NCBI GenBank assembly: GCA_034422355.1
Contig: DAOUJS010000139.1
Location: forward strand, 1 to 9,055
Length of the DNA: 9,055 bases
Reading direction: 5' to 3'
Source: CATOSP01 sp034422355
Lineage (GTDB): Bacteria > Chloroflexota > Dehalococcoidia > Lucifugimonadales > UBA3495
Position 1 is the first letter of the stretch. The number at the start of each line of letters is the position of its first letter. A model generated the notes under the pieces. The model saw nothing but the letters and a program-made list of their open reading frames with translations, ran no database searches and was not told the DNA's origin. The position numbers were made by a program, and so were the translations under genes. Below are positions 1 to 6,066 of the stretch, in pieces.

Positions 1-1104
1 CTCCTGGACGGGCTGCCCCTGCTGTCCGACGACAACTACCGCACCGGCGTCCTGACCCGGGTCTCCGACCAGTACATCATGGACTGGTGGGGCGGCATCT
101 TCGCCGGCTGGCGCCGGGACTACCAGGGCGACGCCCTGGCCCCGGTGCAGACCAGGTTGTCCTACTACGCCTCCTCGGAGACGGCGAGGGCCATCATCGG
201 CCAGCCCCGTTCCACCATCGACCTGCGCCGGACCATCCGCGAGGGCGGCGTGCTGCTGGTGTCCACCGCCCAGGGCGCGGCGGGCCGGGACGTGGCCGCC
301 CTGGTGGGCGCGTCCCTGCTCAACCTGGTGGACGCGGTGATCCGCGAGCAGGGCGCCCTGCCGCCGGAGGAACGCCGCGGTGCCCTGGTGGTGGTGGACG
401 AGATGCAGTCCATGCCCGGCGTGGACTACGAGTCCATGCTCAGCGAGCTGGGCAAGTTCGGCGCGTCTTTCATCCTGGCCACCCAGAGCCTGGCCAAGCT
501 GGACGACCTGTCCCGCACCATGCGCGACACCATCTTGGCCAACGTGGGCTGCCTGGCCGCCTTCCAGATGGCGGGCAGCGACGCCCGGCAACTGGTGTGG
601 GAACTGGGCAAGGGCCAGGTGTCCGAGGACGACATCGTGTCCCTGGACGTGCACCACTGCTACGTCCGGGCCACCGTGGGCACCGAGCGGATGCCGCCCT
701 TCTCCATGATGGTCCGGAAGCCCGAGCCGGGCAGCCTGGCCGTGGCTCACCGCATCCGCGAAGGAGCGTTGAGGTACCTGACGCCCCAGGCGGAGATCGC
801 CGCCCAGCAGGAACGGGGCCGCCAACGTGTTCTGGAGTTCCGCAAGGAGGTGGAGCGCATCCGCCAGAGCCAGACCCCGCCGGACCAGCAGCAGCAGCCA
901 CCTGCGCCCAAGGACCTGGGCCGGGACGGACAGCGCAGCAAGCACTTCCAGCCGCCCACCGGAGGGCCCAAGCCGGAGGAACCCGACGACGAGCAGTCCG
1001 GCGCGGAGGGCGAGGCGGAGACCGGCGACGAAAACCTCAGCGAGTACCGTCGCCTGTTGATGGAGCGCCAGCAGGACAACGCGGAAGGGGAGGACGACGA
1101 ATGA
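1..1104 (+). CDS. VirD4/TraG-like conjugative coupling ATPase, C-terminal part (5' truncated by window)
   Basis: The reading frame is open from base 1, so the ATG at 79 is internal and the N-terminus, with the Walker A loop, lies upstream of the window. The visible 367 residues contain a Walker B strand VVVDEMQ (visible residues about 130-136, Asp133-Glu134) and, about 25 residues later, the LATQSL segment (159-164) typical of the VirD4/TraG/HerA-FtsK ATPase fold, where a sensor Gln follows the Walker B strand. In that family the hexameric ATPase couples the relaxosome to the type IV secretion channel at the inner membrane. No membrane segment is visible in this part. The last ~90 residues are low-complexity: a run of five Gln, then Pro- and Glu/Asp-rich sequence ending in an acidic tail, probably disordered and possibly for partner recruitment. 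It overlaps the next gene through ATGA. It could instead be a HerA-like ATPase with a non-conjugative role; the neighbour argues for transfer. Confidence 0.75.
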   Translation, partial: LLDGLPLLSDDNYRTGVLTRVSDQYIMDWWGGIFAGWRRDYQGDALAPVQTRLSYYASSETARAIIGQPRSTIDLRRTIREGGVLLVSTAQGAAGRDVAALVGASLLNLVDAVIREQGALPPEERRGALVVVDEMQSMPGVDYESMLSELGKFGASFILATQSLAKLDDLSRTMRDTILANVGCLAAFQMAGSDARQLVWELGKGQVSEDDIVSLDVHHCYVRATVGTERMPPFSMMVRKPEPGSLAVAHRIREGALRYLTPQAEIAAQQERGRQRVLEFRKEVERIRQSQTPPDQQQQPPAPKDLGRDGQRSKHFQPPTGGPKPEEPDDEQSGAEGEAETGDENLSEYRRLLMERQQDNAEGEDDE

Positions 1105-2735
1105 CGCCCAACCGTTGCGACGCTGACGCCCTGCGCCAGCTTTCAACCATGCCCTTCCTGGACCGGCTGGAACTGGCCACCCTCTCCGGCCGGTCCCGGG
1201 GCGCGGTGTACGAAGCGGTTTCGAGGCTTGAGGGTGAGGGGATGGTGGCAGCCGTCCCCCACGCCTCACCCCTGGTCGCCCCCACCCATCGGTATGCGCT
1301 CACCGCCGCCGGGGTGGACCGGCTGGCCGAGTTGGAAGGGGTGTCCGTCGAGGAACTGCTGTTCACGCGCCCCGTGTCCCGCCAGTGGCGGCGGGGCCTG
1401 CTGGAACGCCTGGACGCCGTGGCCGTCATCTACCGCCTGGCCTGCGCCGCCGCCCAGGTGTTTCACCGCCCGGCTTTCCGCTGGTATCGGGCCATGCCCC
1501 TGGACGCCGCAATGGTCCTGCCCGGCGGCACGACGCTGGCGGTGGTCCGCCAGGGCGACACCGCCGACCGCACCGCCTTCGCCAAGCGCCTCTGGCGGCT
1601 GGGGCAGGGAGACCAGACCAGCGCCGTCCTGATGCTGCTGCCCGACGAGGTGCGGCTGCGCCAGGCCCGGCGATGGGCGGCGGCGTTGCCCGGCCCGGTG
1701 TTCCTGGCCCTGGAGAGCGACGCGGCATCCGCCGGGGCCGGGGCCGCCGTCTGGCGCACCCCATCCGGTCCCTCGCCCCTGGACCTGCAAACGGCGTTGG
1801 CCCACACCGGGCCGCCCCGGTCCTGGCCGCTGCGGAGACCGCCCCAGCGGGCCGCGCCGCCTGACGATCTCGACCGGCAAGCCGACTGCCTGCTGCCGTC
1901 CCTGCTCAAGCCGGTGGAGAAGCGGGCCGTGGACCTGCTTTCCGACTGGCCCTGGCTGCCGCCCCGGCACCTGGGCGCACTGCTGGGCGTGAAGCGCTCC
2001 CGCCTGTCCCAGGTTACGCAGCGGTTGGAGGACTTGGGCCTGCTGGTTGACGTTGCCGTGGACGGCCAGCGCCGCCTGGTCCTGTCCGATAGAGGGCTGG
2101 TCATGCTGGCCCGCCGCGACCGCACGTCGCCGGGTGACGCGAAGCGGAGATGGAGCGCCCGGCCCACCAACCCCGAGGCGCCCCTGGACTGGCGCAACGT
2201 GGCCGGAACCCGGACCCGCCAGTTGCTCCGCAACGTCGAGCACACCGCCGCCGTCCACGCCTTCGTCGCAGCCCTGGCAAGGCAGGCCCGTTCCCGCTCC
2301 CGGGAGGTCGTGCAGCTGGACCCGCCCCGCCGGGCGTCCCGCTACTTCCGCCACCAGGGGAAGCTGCGCTCGGTCCATCCCGACGCCTTCGGCGTGCTGC
2401 GGCGGGGTGAAACCGTTTGGCCTTTCTTCCTGGAATGGGAGCGCCGCGCCGTGCGGCCGGCCACCATGGCCGCCCGCGTCGCCCCCTACCTGCGCTACTA
2501 CGCCACCCACCGTCCCACCGACGACCACGGCAATCAACCCCTCGTCCTGGTGGTCTTCGACGACGACATCGCCCTGACCCACTTCCTGGAGGTCGCCGCC
2601 CGCGAGATGGAGCGCGCCCGGGTTCGGGTGCCCCTGCTGGCCTCCCACCGGGAGTTGGTGATGAGCGCCGGGCCCTTGGGCCGGGCCTGGATTGCCAGGG
2701 GCGGCGAAGTGCCGGACTACGCTTTTCAACCGTGA
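1101..2735 (+). CDS. Replication-relaxation family protein (Replic_Relax-like)
   Basis: This 544-aa protein starts at the ATG in the ATGA overlap with the coupling ATPase, with GGGGAGG about 8 bases upstream; the open frame extends further 5' but that part is the ATPase gene's shadow. There are two winged-helix DNA-binding regions, residues ~10-70 (LSGRSRGAVYEAVSRLEGEG) and ~270-345 (LLGVKRSRLSQVTQRLEDLG). A C-terminal domain has HTAAVHAF (His381), HPDAF (Asp428) and FFLEWERR (Glu445-x-Glu447), followed by a helix containing APYLRYY. This order matches the replication-relaxation family found on plasmids and integrative elements of Gram-positive and Chloroflexota-type bacteria. The D...ExE arrangement is reminiscent of a PD-(D/E)XK nuclease core with the Lys replaced, which is my inference. 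The likely role is DNA processing or replication initiation of the mobile element, translationally coupled to the ATPase. The exact biochemical role of the family is poorly established. Confidence 0.72.
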   Translation: MTPNRCDADALRQLSTMPFLDRLELATLSGRSRGAVYEAVSRLEGEGMVAAVPHASPLVAPTHRYALTAAGVDRLAELEGVSVEELLFTRPVSRQWRRGLLERLDAVAVIYRLACAAAQVFHRPAFRWYRAMPLDAAMVLPGGTTLAVVRQGDTADRTAFAKRLWRLGQGDQTSAVLMLLPDEVRLRQARRWAAALPGPVFLALESDAASAGAGAAVWRTPSGPSPLDLQTALAHTGPPRSWPLRRPPQRAAPPDDLDRQADCLLPSLLKPVEKRAVDLLSDWPWLPPRHLGALLGVKRSRLSQVTQRLEDLGLLVDVAVDGQRRLVLSDRGLVMLARRDRTSPGDAKRRWSARPTNPEAPLDWRNVAGTRTRQLLRNVEHTAAVHAFVAALARQARSRSREVVQLDPPRRASRYFRHQGKLRSVHPDAFGVLRRGETVWPFFLEWERRAVRPATMAARVAPYLRYYATHRPTDDHGNQPLVLVVFDDDIALTHFLEVAAREMERARVRVPLLASHRELVMSAGPLGRAWIARGGEVPDYAFQP

Positions 2736-2769
2736 TGAACCCTTATTACCAACCAGCAAGGAGGAACCC

Positions 2770-3507
2770 ATGAGAATCTACTACGTGATGGAGGCCGAGG
2801 GCCACCGCTGCCACGTCCGCACCGCCCTGGGCGTGGACGCCCGGGCCTGGAACCGGCTAGACCGACGGGTCCGCGAATGGCGCCGCCAACTGGAACAACG
2901 CTACGGCGTCCCCGCCGACGCTGACCTCCCCCTCAGCGACCCGATAAGACCCGTCGCCGCCTGCGCCTGCGGTTGCCACGCGCAACCGGCGTCGCCACGA
3001 GGGGCCGAGGTGGTGGCCCAGGGGCTGCGGGTCGTCGAGGACTTTGCCCTGGAGACCGGCGGCGTCCAGGTGATCAACGTCTGCCTGGACCGGGACAACG
3101 TGCCGCATTGCCGCCAGGTCGCCCTGGACCGCCTTTTCAACCGCATCAACGCCACCGCCGCCCGGGAGCGCAACCACGCTCTGACAATCTTCGGCCAGGA
3201 ACCCGAGGACATGGTGGTCCGTACCTGCGAGCGGCTGCGCAACTACAACGCGGTGCCCGTGCGCACCGGCGCCTGCGGCGACGGCTGGCACACCCGCAAC
3301 ATTCCCATCGACCGGGTGATCGGCGGCCCCGTCTTCCGCAGCCCCGACGCCGATTGCCTGCTCCAGGTGGCCGACATGGTGGCCCACGCCCTGCTGGTTC
3401 AGGAGGAATCCGCTGACGGTGTGGACTCCGGCGCCTTCGCAATCCTGGACATCAGCTTGAACCGGAGGGCGTCAAGGAACGATCCTCAGGGGGTGGTCAG
3501 AAGGTGA
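2770..3507 (+). CDS. DUF3800-like protein (RNase H-fold, divergent)
   Basis: The chosen start is the ATG at 2770, preceded by AAGGAGG with a 6-base gap, much better than the open frame 5' of it, which overlaps the end of the previous gene. The 245-aa product begins MRIYYVMEAEG, matching the position of the DUF3800 opening strand (usually Y-x-D-E-S-G). It has the family's C-terminal signature FRSPDADCLLQVADMVAHAL at residues 189-208, where Ser191 and Asp202 are in the expected places. DUF3800 proteins are small predicted nucleases of RNase H-like fold, common on mobile elements and of unproven function. Two oddities: the opening Asp is Met7 (Glu8 is kept), and there is a CACGCH cluster at 65-70 that could bind a metal. 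GC-rich codon use fits the upstream genes, not the downstream block. It lies 34 bases after the replication-relaxation gene and could share its transcript. Confidence 0.68.
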   Translation: MRIYYVMEAEGHRCHVRTALGVDARAWNRLDRRVREWRRQLEQRYGVPADADLPLSDPIRPVAACACGCHAQPASPRGAEVVAQGLRVVEDFALETGGVQVINVCLDRDNVPHCRQVALDRLFNRINATAARERNHALTIFGQEPEDMVVRTCERLRNYNAVPVRTGACGDGWHTRNIPIDRVIGGPVFRSPDADCLLQVADMVAHALLVQEESADGVDSGAFAILDISLNRRASRNDPQGVVRR

Positions 3508-3583
3508 ACGGGAAGAGCGCGGAGGACAAAGCGGCGATCTGTCCAGGTACGCTTGCTACCCCGGCTGGACACCGAAACCCCGG

Positions 3584-3612
3584 TTGACGGCAGTTGCGGG
3601 TAATGGTAACTT
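3584..3612 (+). promoter_or_regulatory. Candidate promoter with extended -10, upstream of terminator
   Basis: TTGACG (3584-3589) is separated by 17 bases from TAACTT (3607-3612), which is preceded by TGG, giving an extended -10. Transcription would begin near 3619, just before the terminator hairpin, producing a short leader of roughly 60 bases unless read through. Both boxes are imperfect, so this is only a candidate. Confidence 0.35.
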
Positions 3613-3646
3613 TTTTCTACCGCAACTATCGCTTCGCCGGTAGAGT

Positions 3647-3680
3647 CGAGACCGCCAACAAAGGCGGTCTCGGTCTTTGT
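3647..3680 (+). terminator. Rho-independent-type terminator or attenuator hairpin
   Basis: CGAGACCGCC (3647-3656), loop AACAAA, GGCGGTCTCG (3663-3672): a perfect 10-bp GC-rich stem followed by GTCTTTGT. The T tract is short, so termination may be partial. It sits between the DUF3800 gene and the defence operon. It could end transcription from the left genes, or act as an attenuator for transcripts starting near 3619. Confidence 0.6.
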
Positions 3681-3689
3681 ACGGGGCGA

Positions 3690-3721
3690 TTGACCATTAA
3701 TGTTCGCATTGGTTGTAAAAT
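3690..3721 (+). promoter_or_regulatory. Candidate promoter of the defence operon with palindrome in the spacer
   Basis: TTGACC (3690-3695) and TAAAAT (3716-3721, preceded by TG) lie in the first AT-rich patch after the terminator, with a long 20-base spacer. The spacer contains the perfect palindrome CATTAATG (3695-3702), overlapping the end of the -35 box, where a repressor could sit. The non-ideal spacing suggests weak or activator-dependent use. It is the best-placed promoter for the three genes downstream. Confidence 0.38.
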
Positions 3722-3725
3722 AGAA

Positions 3726-3795
3726 ACTGGCGAATAACACGCTCGACCTTCTCTAGACGAACCAGCCCACGGGGCCAATTAACCCACTGGCGAAT
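3726..3795. repeat. 10-bp direct repeat ACTGGCGAAT, 60 bases apart
   Basis: ACTGGCGAAT occurs at 3726-3735, just after the candidate -10 box, and again at 3786-3795, immediately before the ribosome-binding site of the 171-aa gene. Start-to-start distance is exactly 60 bases. Placement around the leader suggests paired regulator sites, though neither copy is itself palindromic. Confidence 0.5.
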
Positions 3796-3812
3796 GGGGT
3801 GACTTGAACATC

Positions 3813-4328
3813 ATGACATTGCAAGATCAAGAGGTCCTCCGTGAATTTTATAGGGAGATACGGCGCCTGCTAATCAGCAAACTCCGTACATCTAGGCTCG
3901 CCCCACTTATGCGAGACGTCGGGAAAAACTCCCGCCCGGGGTTCAATGATCTTGGGGTGATTGCCGGCTCAAAGGACCCTGCTTTCGTCGGCAGATTCGG
4001 AGTCTCTCTGGAGAAACTGGAAGATGCCGACATCGCGGCGCTTACTCTCTATTTACCCCCGCAAGCATCGTTGGTGAGGGCTCTGGGCAAACTGGCCGAG
4101 CACATTGAGGAGGCGCCGGAAGGGAAGACAGGATTCCCATACTTGGATGATTGGAATCCCTCGAATGATGAGCCTCCCGTAGAGGTCCCGGTGGCTTGGA
4201 GCAGCAGTTGCCAGGACGGAGCCCGCAGATTCCTGGAGGATGGCTACCTCGTCGGCAAGAGTCAAAGCTCCGTTCACGGAACATCCGAGGGTTTCGTAAC
4301 GATTTTTATATCGAGACCACTACACTAG
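3813..4328 (+). CDS. Unrecognised 171-aa protein heading the Gabija-type operon
   Basis: I do not recognise this family. The chosen start is the ATG at 3813, with GGGGTGA (3796-3802) about 10 bases upstream; an in-frame TTG at 3804 lies too close to that site. The N-terminal ~100 residues look helical and charged (LREFYREIRRLLISKLRTSR; later LVRALGKLAEHIEE). They are followed by an acidic, Pro-rich stretch (YLDDWNPSNDEPPVEVPV) and a C-terminal part with short likely strands (GFVTIFISRP). There is no signal peptide, membrane segment, Walker motif or obvious helix-turn-helix. Only 16 bases separate it from the OLD-family nuclease gene, and its codon use matches that gene rather than the GC-rich flanks, so the three genes probably form one operon and were acquired together. 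Possible roles are a third defence component, a regulator of the nuclease, or an unrelated passenger. Confidence 0.7.
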   Translation: MTLQDQEVLREFYREIRRLLISKLRTSRLAPLMRDVGKNSRPGFNDLGVIAGSKDPAFVGRFGVSLEKLEDADIAALTLYLPPQASLVRALGKLAEHIEEAPEGKTGFPYLDDWNPSNDEPPVEVPVAWSSSCQDGARRFLEDGYLVGKSQSSVHGTSEGFVTIFISRPLH

Positions 4329-4344
4329 CGAGAAACTCAAAGCT

Positions 4345-6066
4345 ATGTTTGTAGACCAAATCGACATCAAGAATTTCAGGGGCATCCGTGAACTCAGCCT
4401 CAAACTGGACGAGACCACGGTCCTGATCGGAGAGAACAATACCGGGAAATCGACTATCCTGGCGGCTTTAGATTTCTGTTTGAGTCGAAGCCTCAACCGT
4501 CGTAGTGGAACCTTCTCGGAGTACGACTACCATTTGCCGGAAAAGGATAGCCAGCCTTCCGATAGCGAAGGGGTGGAAGTCACATTACGATTCCTGGAAA
4601 GGGAGGAAAGCGAATGGCCTGATGAGGTGGTGCAAGCATTGGGTGACGCGGTTCAAGTGGCCGCCGACGGTACGCAGGCCGTCATCTTCCGGGTGCAGAG
4701 CCGATACGATGACGTTCAGGATGATTTCGTCACATCTTGGGACTTCCTAGACCTTGCGGGAGAAGTGCTGGTGCGTGCCAAAACCCCAGGTATCTTGGCT
4801 GCGCTCCAGCAACTAGCACCCGTTTTTTACCTGTCTGCGCTTCGAGATTCCGCCCAGGAGTTCCGACCCCGAGGCCAATTCTGGGGGCCCTTTGTTCGCT
4901 TTTCGAAGATGGACCCCGACGTGAGACAAGAACTTGAACAGGAACTAGCGGAACTGAACCAGAGGGTACTCGACGCGAACGAATCCTTTGATGCCGTTGA
5001 AGAGAGACTGAGAAATACCGGAAACATGGTCCCATTGGCTACTGATGATGCAGTTGGCCTTGAGGCGATACCTTCAAGGGTCTTTGACATCATGTCCCGA
5101 ACCCAAGTGATGCTTTCGTCGGTAACGGGAGCGCGGCTGCCGATAGGCAGGCATGGTGAAGGCACGCAGAGTTTGGCGGTGATCTGTCTATTCGATGCCT
5201 TTCTGCGAAGCCGCTTGGAAGATGCCTATCGAGAACATACGACGCCCGTTTTGGCTCTTGAAGAACCTGAAGCCCACTTGCATCCCTCTGCCACCCGTTC
5301 CGTGGCTGCCCTGCTACAAGAGCTATCGGGTCAGAAAATTGTCGCTACCCACTCCGGGGATCTGGTTGGAGCTTGCCCAATAACCTCTTTGAGGCGACTC
5401 CGACGTAAAGATGGCGAAATAACTGTCCATCGCCTCGAAGAAGGAGTCCTTACCGAGGAGCAAATCAACAAGGTGAACCATCATATCCGCTCGAGCCGAG
5501 GAAGTGTCCTGTTCGCCCGATGCTGGTTGCTGGTAGAAGGTGAAGCCGACCGTCTGATACTTGAAGGCTGCGCCAGGGTACTGGGGCACGATTTGTCTCA
5601 CGAGGGAATCAGTTGCATAGAATATCAGCACATCGGCGTCGGGGTCGAAGTGTTGACCAAATTTGCTGATTCAATGGGCATAGAATGGCATCTAGTTTCC
5701 GACAACGACAGCGCGGGCGACGATTACGCAGAGGCGGCACGGAAGCAAATCGGAACCAGGACGGAACAGCGCCATATAAGCCAGTTGCAGCACGGGGACT
5801 TGGAAGTCTTCCTTTGCGTGGAGGGTTACGGGAGTTTGTACGAGCAGTATGTCGCTCCAGGCAAGTGGAACGTCATTACGGCACCGAAAAACACCATCGC
5901 CTATTGGGAACAGGTGACGGAAGCCCAGATCAAAAGGACCAAGACTCGAGCTGTGGTAGAAGTCGTTGAGGATATGGAACGACAAGGCATTGCAGGAGTG
6001 CCCCAGCAATTGAATGAAATAGTCAATCGCGCCGTAGAATTAGCTGAGGAGGCCAGAAATGGTTGA
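4345..6066 (+). CDS. gajA: OLD-family ATP-dependent endonuclease, Gabija GajA-like (ABC ATPase + Toprim)
   Basis: The 573-aa protein has a complete ABC-type ATPase followed by a Toprim nuclease domain. Visible motifs: Walker A GENNTGKST (29-37), an ABC signature GRHGEGTQS (268-276), Walker B and D-loop LALEEPEAHLHP (303-314), and the switch His in VATHSGDL (His335). A coiled-coil-like stretch lies at ~190-225. Toprim starts at LLVEGEADRLI (Glu398, Glu400, Asp402), with SDNDSAGDD (Asp453, Asp455), a DLEVFL element (485-490) and a basic KRTKTR stretch (530-535) that may supply the conserved Lys. Length is close to the characterised Bacillus GajA (about 578 aa). Being paired with a UvrD-like helicase makes it a class 2 OLD nuclease. 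In Gabija, GajA assembles as a tetramer, cuts DNA, and is held back by nucleotide until phage replication depletes it. The ribosome-binding site is weak, so translation may be coupled to the upstream gene. Confidence 0.88.
   Translation: MFVDQIDIKNFRGIRELSLKLDETTVLIGENNTGKSTILAALDFCLSRSLNRRSGTFSEYDYHLPEKDSQPSDSEGVEVTLRFLEREESEWPDEVVQALGDAVQVAADGTQAVIFRVQSRYDDVQDDFVTSWDFLDLAGEVLVRAKTPGILAALQQLAPVFYLSALRDSAQEFRPRGQFWGPFVRFSKMDPDVRQELEQELAELNQRVLDANESFDAVEERLRNTGNMVPLATDDAVGLEAIPSRVFDIMSRTQVMLSSVTGARLPIGRHGEGTQSLAVICLFDAFLRSRLEDAYREHTTPVLALEEPEAHLHPSATRSVAALLQELSGQKIVATHSGDLVGACPITSLRRLRRKDGEITVHRLEEGVLTEEQINKVNHHIRSSRGSVLFARCWLLVEGEADRLILEGCARVLGHDLSHEGISCIEYQHIGVGVEVLTKFADSMGIEWHLVSDNDSAGDDYAEAARKQIGTRTEQRHISQLQHGDLEVFLCVEGYGSLYEQYVAPGKWNVITAPKNTIAYWEQVTEAQIKRTKTRAVVEVVEDMERQGIAGVPQQLNEIVNRAVELAEEARNG

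Larger units (their letters stand above)
3508..3812. other. Structured intergenic leader between element backbone and defence operon
   Basis: This 305-base stretch holds no convincing gene; the minus-strand open frame across it lacks codon bias or a recognisable product. It contains several inverted repeats: GTCCAG (3541-3546) with CTGGAC (3565-3570), ACCG/CGGT (3571-3584), GTTGCGG (3593-3599) with CCGCAAC (3620-3626), CTACCG (3617-3622) with CGGTAG (3638-3643), and the terminator stem at 3647-3672. The second and third pairs share bases and so cannot both form. Base composition shifts here from GC-rich to moderate, so the left edge of the cargo block probably lies inside it. Confidence 0.6.

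Noticed and set aside
888..900. CAG repeat as a functional microsatellite
   Set aside because: It encodes a short Gln run in the disordered tail of the ATPase and is too short to be notable.
1266..2771. Long (501-codon) minus-strand open frame opposite the replication-relaxation gene
   Set aside because: High GC makes antisense frames long. The translation is Gly/Gln/Pro-rich and low-complexity, while the plus-strand product has clear domains.
3486..3740. 84-codon minus-strand ORF over the leader region
   Set aside because: No recognisable product or convincing ribosome-binding site, and it overlaps the terminator and both candidate promoters.
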